Positions 53,441 to 64,000 of a stretch of 64,000 nucleotides of DNA are shown here, piece by piece. The stretch covers positions 1,881,721 to 1,945,720 of the forward strand of contig NW_008708752.1 of NCBI RefSeq assembly GCF_000327385.1, in the 5' to 3' direction. Position 1 is the first letter of the stretch, and the number at the start of each line of letters is the position of its first letter. Both the position numbers and the translations under genes were made by a program. Source of the DNA: Lottia gigantea. Lineage: Eukaryota; Mollusca; Gastropoda; Lottiidae. The notes under the pieces were generated by a model. The model was given only the letters and a program-made list of their open reading frames with translations, was not told the DNA's origin and made no database searches.

Positions 53441-55984
53441 GCAAAAAAAGGCTCTAAAAAGGAATAATGACCTTGGATTTGTTTTACATCAAAAATAATG
53501 ATTTTACAATGTTTGAATATCTGTACAATAGGAGGACCTGATTTTTTTTTTAAGAATTTGTTATTTTGAAGCTGGTGCAAACTCTTCATGTAAGTAGCAC
53601 TATATATTACACTGGGGTACTATCTCACCAATCTAATTTAAATATAGAGCTGTTTTACATGGTGTCTTTATGTAGGTTACTTCACTGTCAGTCAGTCTTT
53701 TAGTCTATTTTCAAAAAAATGTCATAATAATTAGGTTAGCGAATCAAAAATACTGTTATAAATGAACTGTCAATGCAGTTTAATATATGAGCTTTCCACG
53801 TGTGGTAGACAGACCTCATGATTGGTCAGATATTTTTTGAACTAGAACTCATGGTGCATAACCATTTCTTCAGATCATAGTTGGATAGTTGAGATGCCAA
53901 CAGAAAAACTCCCCGTTCTTATTTCGTATACTACAGGTACTTCATAACATTGATATTATGTATGTTGATTTTTTAAATATTTGAATCTATTTCTTGAGTG
54001 TTAGATTGAGCTTCCTATGTTTTGTTATTTGTTTGCTTTTGTATTTACACCTATTCTTATTGCCTTAAGAACTGAAATATATATTTCATGAAGCATTTCA
54101 TTGGATCGAAATTTGAATTATAACTGAAATTTGACTGTCAATTCAATTAAACTGTGATACACTTTCAAATGTCGTCTTATTTCTTATTATTCAAGTTACA
54201 CATGAATATGAGAGTTATGTTCATTTAGCAAATAGTACTTTGGGTTTTCTGAAAATTAATGAAATTTTATGTTACTTTGGACAATATCGGGTAATTATAA
54301 CGGGCAGTACGAATAAATATTTTGTCAGGGAACCGGCGTTAGATTTCATTTTTGTCGATTTCCATCTGTCGTGCACAGCGTGTCCCACATTGAGACCTGA
54401 CACTTTCTCTGTGTCAACCATTTGCCTACAAAGGGGATCGGGTGGAAAAATCTGAAGGTATAATCTAGTCGAGAAACTAGCTAAACACCTCACGCCCGCA
54501 GAAAAAAACACCATAGTGAATATAGGAATCATAGGAATTTGTATTAAAAAAATCATGTGTTGAACACTTAAGACCTGAATAAAATTTTTTTATATCCCCT
54601 TGAACATATGAAAAGATATGAAATAATATGAAAGAAAATACTGAACATTAAAAAGAAATAAAAAAATCATAGTTTATTCAGGGCCATAAAAACCATTTGT
54701 GTTTTAAATAGAACAAGAGAATAGTTTTTCGTTAAAAAAAAAAATTCTTGATTTGACCTTTAATTGTTTCTGCACCCACGAATATCAAGTCTTATATTGA
54801 TACTAAACACTGACTGAAAAGTACATGATAACTGAGTCTACAAACGAACTGTGACCAAAATCAGAGACCTAAAAGTCATAAATTATTTTCTCAACAATTT
54901 GACAAATTTTATGAGTAAATAATATACAAGGCTAAATACCGACTGAAAAGTGTTAGAAAGGTTTGTAAAACGAGTTAAAGCATTTGTTAAATGCGTTAAA
55001 GGCGCCGCGTAAGATCGGTATCGCGGCTATAAACTTTGGTCAAGAGTAGATAAATTGTCGGTTTAAGAATAAAGACTAAATTTATATCATCACTAAAGGA
55101 TTTATATCATATCATAAAGTATTGTTCACATTGTGAATCAACGTTTCAACACCTTTAATCATATTTAGTACTATGATTACTATCTCTCAGAGCAAAATAT
55201 AAGATTTGACGTGAATAACGTTGACAATATTCAATAAAAGATATGGCGTTAACATACATCTTTGAGGAGTGCCGCCATACATGTTTTAGCGTCTTAATCT
55301 TTTAGCAAGTAGGACCAAATTTTAATGCGGAAGAAATCAATGAGCTTGAATATTATGCGCTCATAACCGTCAATGAACATTTTGTAACGTTCAAAGAGTA
55401 CCAGATATGACTTAAACATCGTAGACCAGCAACATTCCCTGCACGTATGCAATATAAGTTTGACTGCACTATCTGGTTTCTTGCCAATTGCAATATACGG
55501 TTGGAAAGCTTATACTAGCATTGTCAACTGGTTCTGATGCTATGGCCAATGCTTTTGTGAGTCGTCTCAATGTCTGGTGTCACCGTCATTTAAATTTCTT
55601 ACCCAACCGAGCATAACTTTAGTAAGCCCTAGCGTTTTAGAACAAGTGTGATATTTCTATTCAGATATAGTTAATGTCGGTGTGTGGTCAAAATGATATA
55701 AGTTTATATAGATACTAGGCCAATATAAATAAATATTATCAAAAGCACTGTAAAGTTTATCGTTGTTTAATAGCCTTTATTAGCCTTTGATGTTCAATCA
55801 TTGCCATATCTATATAAATACTTTCCGGTTATTTGTAAATTGACAATCTTTAAATGCAGAATTAGATGTTTTGAATCGTGTTTTAGCTAGTTAAAGGAAC
55901 ACTACCTCTTGGAATGAATAGAAAATATTGCAAGTCTCAAACATAGTTTATAAGGGGATTTACCTGTATAATAAACTATACACC

Positions 55985-56190
55985 AGAATCCCACTAAAAT
56001 CCGATATATCCATATAACTAAGATATTGAAAGAGCTAAAAAATATGAAGCGTTTTTCAATAAGTATTTTTTTTAATTTTTCGGGTTATACAGGGCGTCAG
56101 TAAGTCCACTGATGAATATGATACTGATCTTGACCAAATTAAGAAATTCACATTTTTTTTATTTTAGGTCGATTTCCTTTAAGATGCTCC
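55985..56190 (+). repeat. Dispersed repeat, fourth copy
   Basis: It shares AAGTCCACTGATGAATATGA, TCTTGACCAAATT and a downstream TTCCTTTAAGA with the elements at 16,184 and 16,798. Confidence 0.5.
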
Positions 56191-58169
56191 AATAACTATC
56201 CAAGATTTAAAGGAGCAACTGGAATCCTATGTCCATGATAGAGAGCAATAGCGAGGCAAAGCTCCAGACCCATAGCTACATGGGTATAGGGGTATCTGAG
56301 AAAAAAATGAATTGCCTGCTTAAAAGATTCTGACAACCGCCCAATTCCATTACTGTTGCAAGTAAACACTCTATATCATTGCCCCTCCGGATATATTACT
56401 TGGCCATCCGAACATTCAAGGCTATACGGTCCTGTAGAGCACACCCACTTTTCCCGAACATATTATGCCATTCATCATTCCTTTAGAGACCGCGTAGCTA
56501 TCGTACTCGAGTTCTAAATCACTAAAATATTCAACCAATTAAATGCTCTGTTCTGTTGAATAAAGGCTTTGGTTATTACGTGTGAGGATATTTGGATAAA
56601 GTGGACCATGGTACCATCTAATAAGGAGTGCGGTTTTAACGACCATGAGTTGGCATAAATCCTGATCGATGATGATGCTTTGGGGAAAAGGAAAAAGCAT
56701 GATTTAAAACAAACTTCAATCTGCAAATTCAATGGAAGTATATTATAAGTGTTGTAAAGTGCTAATACTCTGTAAAAATAAAATATTTTGGTCGATGATG
56801 CTTTATTTGTGGTAATTTGAATTGCATTTTATTTTCTATTTAAACATTCATGGTGTTATTTCTAGAATTCAATAGCTTTTACATTATCTTTTTTAATTTT
56901 ATCGATTTTCCGTAAACAACATTTCAAAAAAGGATCTCAGCCTGGTATTCCCAGAGGGTTGAAACATATATATGGGGTACAAACATAATATATAGGGGGT
57001 TCCTGATACCTTTTCGATATCGTTTTTTGTGAGTGTTATCATTTCATTTCATTTCTGAATTTGTATTAGCGGTTGACTTCTGTCGACGGGGCGTCCATTT
57101 TACGACTTCTGGTGAATTTCAGTGTGCTTTTGGTTGACGAAGGAGTACCGGCGTTCTAAACGTAACAAAGGATATTCAGACTAAAAGGTTGGGAACCAGG
57201 GCCATGCAACTTCACGAGTAATCAAAGATACATTGCCTGCAGTAATAGCATTATCCATTTCCTTAATTCTTATGTCAATTTTATTTGTTTTAAAAGCTTA
57301 TGGATAGACAAAATAGAATTCTATGAGCTGGTAAAGCAAATATTCAAACGACATATTCCTTTAATATTATATATTCGTAGCTCAAGGTACCTTGAGTATA
57401 TTTCGTGTTGTCTATCAGCCTATAATCAACCGTCATTTGTAATACATACTCGCCAGATCTTGATTTACCTTCCATTCATTATCTTAGATAAAATAAAAAA
57501 TACATATCACTTTAATTCAGCGACGTCAATTGTCGACGAAAAAAATCTACTGGCGAACTTCAGTCAAATGTGACGGTCGTTTTTTGTATAGGAAACAATA
57601 ATAATTGCCCCTTTTGTATTGTTCCAAAGAGATTTGCAAGTCTTGTGTGAATTTTAGCTCCTATTTTGTCGAAGATTTTCATCTGCGATATCGCATTTAG
57701 AAGGTTGATGGTGCGATTTTCCATGGCTCGTCGTTTTGGATCGCTGATTGCAGTTAAATTGTTAAATGAAGCAAATGTTAGCGAGTCTGTAATCTGGGTT
57801 TTGTGTGTGTATTTGAGTAGATTTATTGCAGTAAAATATATTGTAATGTATTAGAGATACGATCTTTTAGATACACGATCTGGTGTATATTTAAATCGTA
57901 GGTGTATTGTGTAGAGCACTGCTTGATCCCATTGTTCACACAGTAGGCTTTATATATCTCTCTTTTTCAACATTTCTAAGATTCGAACTTAATGTTCCCA
58001 TGAGATTTTCAATTTATTGTGTAGTCGATTGTTAAAGTTCACTTTCAATGAATTGTATGCTATTGAAGATATGTACATCGACTTTCTTTGACCAGTTGTA
58101 AACGAAACTACGTGGTTTGCAAACTGATTAAAGAGACATTTATACCAACTGACAGAGTGTGGCCTTGCT

Positions 58170-58930
58170 TTGAACTAGTTATCTAAAGTTCGTTTCTTCT
58201 GTAAAGTTTACTACAACTTTCTTCTGTTAATTTGACTATAACTTCCTTCTGTGAATTTCAATATACCGGTAACTTTCCTCTATAAATTTGACTATAACTA
58301 TCTTCTGTGAATTTCAATATAACTTTCGTCCGTAAGTTTGACTTTAACTTTCTCCTGTGATTTTCAATATATCTTTCATCTATTAATTTGACTATAACTG
58401 AAATTTTGTCTTTAAATATCTTCTGTTAATTTGACTATAACTTTTTTTTTATGTAAATTTGACTTTTACTATCTTCTGTGAATTTCAATATAACTTTCTT
58501 CTGTAAAATTGACTATAATGATCTTCTGTTAATTTGACTATAACTATCTTCTGTTAATTTGACTATAACTTTTTCTGTAAATTTAACTAAAACTTTCTTC
58601 TGTGAATTTCAATATAACTTTCTTCTGTAAATTGACTATAAATATCTTCTGTGACTTTCAATAAAACTTCCAAGTGTAAATTTGATTATAGCTTCTTCTG
58701 TAAATTTGACTATAACTATCTTCTGTGACTTTCAATAAAACTTTCTTCTGTAAATTTGACTATAATTATCTTCTGTAAATTTGACTGTAGCTATCTTCTA
58801 TGACTTTCAATAAAACTTTTGTCTGTAAATTTGATTATTACTTTCTTCTGTAAATTTGACTATAATTATCTTCTGTATATTTGACTGTAGGTATCTTCTG
58901 TGACTTTCAATAAAACTTTCGTCTGAAAAT
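58170..58930 (+). repeat. Degenerate 25-bp tandem repeat
   Basis: Two related half-units alternate for about 750 bp: CTTCTGTAAATTTGACTATA and CTTCTGTGAATTTCAATATA. Confidence 0.88.
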
Positions 58931-61900
58931 TTGACTTAGACTTTTCTACAATTAAATATAAACAAAACACCCAAACGAGAGGGAGTAAAAATAGTATAAT
59001 CTTTACAGTTTTTTGCACATTCCAAGGCAGATAGGCTTGTAATATCATGTCGACGGAGGTTATCCTGGGCGAACGTCAACGCGAAAGATCTGAAAACTTT
59101 TTACTTCGTCACTTCCGTCCATATCTGTGTACTTAAGTGATAAAGCCGAGGTCGAATAATATGCAACGTCAAGGCTATTATAGCTACTCGAAAAAAATCA
59201 CCTACCAACAATTTGAACTGTCCCGAAAATTTTATTCAGTAGGCCTAGATTAATGTTGACCTAGGCTACATTTAAACATAACTTTTGAATGAAAAACAAC
59301 AGATTAATCTATAAATCATTAGAAATCCACCGAGACATATCACAGTCAGATAAGTCATTAACAAATTTTAATCAATTTCCAACTAATCAGGATTTCATTA
59401 AGACGGTTCATCAGATACTCCATTAAAACCGCCATTTTCATAATAGACTCGATCTCCCAGTTGTATTGTAGTCAATAACATTATTATCTCCCTTTAATCT
59501 TTACACATTGAACGTGCTAAACTCTTCAGATTAGTTGACATTTCTCCACGCGCTAATCGCACCAATTTTTATGAATAATTTATCCAACTTTATTAGAGTC
59601 GATTGATAAACTTTAAGATGGCGTCGACACGACTCATTAGTGTCCCTGATTTTCATCAGCTTCAAGCTTAAACAGAATCTCTCGGTGCCATTTTTGGCGA
59701 TTTGCGAGAGAAATTCTTTTCATTATCCGTGAATTCCGGAAATTAATACCAATTCCAGTTTTTCATTAACCGGTTTAAAATGGCGATAATATCAGATTGA
59801 CATTTTGTACTTATTATCTAGAGAGTTCTATTTTTTAATGAGAAATTTATGAAAGCGATATGAGATTTCAGAACCTTTTTGTTTATTATTTTCATCCGTT
59901 CCAGTCACTAAGTATTCGGAACATTAGCAAATATGGAAATCACATTAAAATATGTTGGTTTTTCAATGCTAATGGTACAAAAACACAAGATTGCCCATTG
60001 GGTGACCAAAAAAGTCAAATTTTCACATATTTTCTACCTTAAACTTGAGGGATAGCCTTTTTTCATTGATTATTGATTCTTGTTGTAGTTTTGATGGTAT
60101 ACAACGTATTTTCCTCATTTCTATTTAATCGAAATTTCTCGACTATCGCCCTTTAAAATCGAGTTTAAAAACGTGGTTGGATTTAGAATTACATGTATAT
60201 CAATATCAATTATTTCGTATTGTTATTTGAATTTTGTTATTGGATGGAATATTATTTTTCCAAATATTTGATGGAGCTAGTATATGACCAATTTGTATTT
60301 TTGTGTACTATCAACTACATAATGTGTAGAAAAACAGGATGTAAAACTGCTTTTCATTTGATGGTCAGTCAAGTTATTTTGTTAAAATTGGACGAGGTTT
60401 TGTTCATTCTGAATGCGTCGTAGTAAATGATAATTTTAGTATAAAAATATCAGATTTAAGCTAGAAACAAACTAATTACCAAATTACTGTGCTATCAATC
60501 ACAGAAAATTGCCCTCACCTGGCCTAGGCAACATTTCAATATTGTCACACAAAGAAAACTGATGCTAATGTTACTTTTACGTATTGTGCTCCACACGTAT
60601 TTGGCCTGAAGCCGTCGCGCCACCTCACCTGTCCTGTTAAACATGTTATTACCAATGTCTAAGCTATATTTAGAGCTTTTAGACATTATACTTTTTAATC
60701 TGGCGACCATATTGTTTTTTTCTTTAAAAAGTATCATTTAGATTCTTCTCACAAAACATATTCTTCTTCTCACGAAACGTATTGCTTTTCTCGCAATGTC
60801 TCTTTATTTTCGAGGATTGACGAGAGCTAATTGATGTCTTCACTAATCCTCGTTTTCAAAAGCAGATGTTTGTTGCGCGTGGCAGAGACAAATGGCGGAA
60901 TTAGCTGCGGGCTAGAACTTGCCGTCTGTAATCCAAATTTAATCTATGTCATTTTTAATCACCTTATTACAGTTTGTTTGATAAGAAAATTGCACAGGAT
61001 TTAGAAATGTTTTTACAAACTAACAGATTTGACAGCCAGAGCAAAATCTTTTAAATTTCAACGTAAAAAACTGACAGAAAATATTAACGTCATGTTTTCT
61101 TAAACTCTGGTACGAGTTTGTAGGCTTTAAAATGATATTCCTGATTCTCTCTCTAAACTGTTACTTCTCATATTAGTACTAAGTATTTTAACAGGTTTCG
61201 GTTAGAATCCCATTGAACGTGAATTTTATCTACGATTTTATATGGGTTTGTTCTTTACCTTTAATGCATACAAGGGTTCTTCTTATTTTATTTCGGCATT
61301 TTGTTATCAGGGCAGAATTGGATGCATTGCGAGTGAGATGCTTGCGTGCTAATATTGAGATTCAGGGTTCTATCCTAGCATAGGTCGAGATATTACCTTC
61401 ATATTTTTCAGTGATGCAGCTTGGACATAAAACAAAGTTTATTGTCGTTCGTATAGGACAGCCTGTGTAAGCAGTTGGAAATCGAAAACGAGTAGGCCAA
61501 TGTCACTGTCAAGCTTATCGATTTTAGTTACCTATTTGTACTCGAACAGATAACATTCTTTCGTATATATTCTTTAGCGTTTAGGAGGTTCATCCAAACC
61601 TGTTCTGGGTTTGTATCTTGACCAAAGTTTGAACAATTATCACGAAGAAAATAAAATTCGGTCATTTGATTGCAGACAGTTCTACTTCAAAAAGAATTCC
61701 ATTTTTGTCTTCTTGAGAAAAATAATTCAATAAAATTTAAAATATATCAACAACAAAATTATAAAATCTTAAAATTGATATTGTTTTGCACTTGGGAGAA
61801 TTTTAATCAGAACATTTAAAGTTGGTGGAAGTGGGTTTATTTATTGTTTGTAGAGTCAATAATAAAGATATAAAGATACCAATATATAGATATAATTAAC

Positions 61901-62266
61901 TATGATATATACGTATCGCTATATTAAATATAACAAGTATACAATATATGTAAAAACTCTCAGCAGAAACTCAATAGCATATCGTCTGTTATCAGACTTA
62001 TCAAGTATTCCTGCTGCTGTTTTGGCGCCAATTCGTGCGATCCCATAAATCCCATTAAATACGACTTTGGCGCCTTTATAATTGAGTAAATCGTCAGCTC
62101 CTACTTATATATACTTATATTTCATTGTTAATGATTATGATAGAAATATCTTATAAGTTGGCATAAAACATCAAGCTCATCTTCGTCAAACAGAAAGAAA
62201 ACCTGAAATATGATTTGCACGCTTTCCGATCATCATCTTTATGCTTTCATCAGACGGGAAATATAA

Positions 62267-62680
62267 CGGATTAAGAGACAGGTGAAGATTGAAGTCTGGG
62301 CAACAGAGGAAAGCATGCAGAAGTAGAGATAGAAAGAGAGTAAAAGGGGATAAAGAAGAGGAGAGATAACATGGAATAGAAGAAAATGTTAAGATAAAGA
62401 AATGTATGGGGAGCGAAGAATATGCATGAGAAAGTAAAGACGAAAGGTAAAGCAGGGATAGGAGTCAGAGGGAAAGGGGAATAGAGAGAGAGGAAAATGA
62501 TATACCGGTCTGGGGGTACAGAGAAGAAGAAGTAGAGGTTATGAAAGAAGGAGGTGTTAGAAGTAGAGGACAGGAGAAGGAGGGGTTTGTAGAAGTAGAA
62601 ATGAGATGACAGGGATAGGAGTGAGCGGAAATTAAGGCGTTATCTGGTTTTTAGGGAGAAGCAGAAGAGGTCTAGATGAA
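62267..62680 (+). repeat. Polypurine-rich tract
   Basis: About 410 bp are strongly biased to A and G on the plus strand (for example AAGAAGAGGAGAGATAAC), with no clear unit. Such tracts can adopt triplex structures. Confidence 0.75.
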
Positions 62681-63084
62681 CGTATAGTACTCCGAAAATT
62701 TATTATGGGTCGCTAAATTCCATATCTCCTACACATGAAATATAGTCAAATTATAAAGATTAAAATTAGATTCAAAACAATTTTATAATTAGCCTCACTG
62801 GTCAAATACAATTGCCCTTGAAACAAAAACGTATATAAAACGTTCTATTTCAATTAAAAAAATATTCACATTTCATAAAAAGTCGGTAGCAATTCAAAAT
62901 GTTCCACCTAATCGCCTAAAAAATCATATTATAAAATAAGATTCGTCAACAATTCTTTTTAAATTGAACGGTTTATACACCCGAGCGTTGCATAATATGG
63001 GACACTGCTTAAATAGAACCCCCACCAGCACAAAATACTAAATAGTACCAACAAGCCGGTTTAACCCTCATAATTGACAAACAG

Positions 63085-63425
63085 GTATCACCAGCACAAC
63101 TGAAAAACTGGTATCACCAACACAACAATCAAACTCATATCGCCAGTACAACAATCAAACTCGTATGTCCAGCACAACAATCAAACTCGTACTACCTGCA
63201 TAACAATCAAACTCGTATTAACAGCACAACTATCAAACTCGTATTACCAACACAGCAATCAAACTTGTATTATCGGTACACCAATCAAACTCGTATTACC
63301 AGCACAAGAGACAAACTAGTATCACCAACATAAGAGACACTATGTTTATCCCCGTCAACCTTTAACTGTTAATACGGTATCACCAACACAACAACTAAAC
63401 TAGTATCACCAGCATATAGTCCTTG
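63085..63425 (+). repeat. 26-bp tandem repeat
   Basis: The unit contains ATCAAACTCGTATTACCAGC and ACAACA. About eight to ten copies are best conserved at 63,130-63,310 and decay toward both ends. Confidence 0.85.
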
Positions 63426-64000
63426 CTTCAGACCTAGGCCCGTGCTTTCTATGAGCTAAATTCTCATTTCACCTTAACACAAAATCAACATCACCAGTAC
63501 GAAATACAATCGAGACAAAATGTTTATCCCTTTTAACTGCAAACTGTCAATATCACCAGTGTGGCATCACCAGTGCAAATTGGCATTGAGAGCACTGTCT
63601 AAAATGGTATCAAACTATATACCAAACCTCTGATACGGGAAGATGCTTGATTTATTATCATGTTATTACAATAGAGACACCATTCTATCAGATATCGCCA
63701 AAACTTAACACTGTATGTTCGAAAAAAGGAGATAGACATAGTCTTAGATAGCAGATTAGAATTAAGATATAAAGGAAGTGGCGAGGTGGTATACAATTAT
63801 ACACTTCTAGACATGTTATGTTAATCGAGTCTACATTAATTAAAATAGTCCAAGATAATAGACGCCATTATTAAGTATGGGATTTTAGTTGTAAAAGGAA
63901 TCGCGGGGCGCTAGGTTTTGTAGAGAAATTTTCGCCCAAAATATTTGAAGGCTTTTTCAGCCTAGAGAACATCTGATTCGATCTTGTTCTGAAATGCTAA

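Larger units (their letters stand above)
52841..64000. other. Gene-free distal segment
   Basis: I find no exon with family resemblance on either strand. It holds a TIR-bearing MITE (53,105-53,440), a dispersed repeat (55,985-56,190), degenerate tandem tracts at 58,170-58,930 and 63,085-63,425, and a polypurine stretch at 62,267-62,680. The 59,500-61,100 part is comparatively complex and free of recognisable repeats, so it could carry regulatory sequence. Confidence 0.55.

Noticed and set aside
54240-54556. Overlapping open frames on both strands
   Set aside because: No splice-site context, no domain resemblance, and part of the sequence resembles a dispersed foldback element.
60193-60423. 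Hydrophobic 76-codon frame
   Set aside because: AT-rich sequence often gives such frames; no family match, no clear promoter or splice context.

Overview
The window is AT-rich, intron-rich animal nuclear DNA. Its GT-AG introns are about 0.3 to 5 kb long, and it is dense in short non-autonomous repeats and minisatellites. The protein set (voltage-gated proton channel, METTL24-like methyltransferase, bacterial-type CYTH protein, Suv4-20 H4K20 methyltransferase, BCAS3) fits an invertebrate. My best guess is a mollusc, possibly a limpet-like gastropod; that is an inference from general resemblance, not from a search. I see no bacterial genes, CRISPR array, tRNA, rRNA or virus-derived element.

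Layout from left to right. (1) 1-12,496 (+): the 3' six exons of a voltage-gated proton channel (Hv1/HVCN1 family); the S1 segment and N-terminus lie off the left edge. Its introns hold four copies of a palindromic MITE and several minisatellites. (2) 12,497-18,932: gene-free repeat DNA. (3) 18,945-23,362 (+): a complete six-exon METTL24-like (FkbM-type) methyltransferase with a membrane anchor and a hendecad-repeat stalk. (4) 23,951-26,538 (-): a three-exon gene for a 170-residue CYTH protein, tail to tail with (3). Its second intron contains a 51-bp minisatellite and a 50-N assembly gap. (5) 28,473-33,045 (+): a complete seven-exon KMT5B/C (Suv4-20h) gene. It is head to head with (4) across about 1.9 kb. 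(6) 35,262-52,109 (+): a complete BCAS3 gene of about 21 coding exons and 906 residues. (7) 52,841-64,000: gene-free DNA with one MITE, two minisatellite-like tracts and a long polypurine stretch.

The genes do not form a pathway. They cover membrane proton flux, membrane-anchored methyl transfer, a phosphohydrolase-type fold, chromatin and autophagy/cytoskeleton, so this is an ordinary animal gene neighbourhood.

The most unusual pattern is seen in three unrelated genes: METTL24-like exon 5, CYTH exon 1 and BCAS3 exon 15. In each, the 3' end of one exon together with its 5' splice site has been copied in tandem into the following intron. In BCAS3 there are seven copies of an 88-bp unit. I exclude these copies from the coding models, but they may act as decoy or alternative splice sites. 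Other items worth attention are the proton channel's S4 segment, which lacks the first arginine, a candidate 21-nt microexon and a candidate alternative last exon in BCAS3, and a 51-bp minisatellite shared by two genes 25 kb apart.
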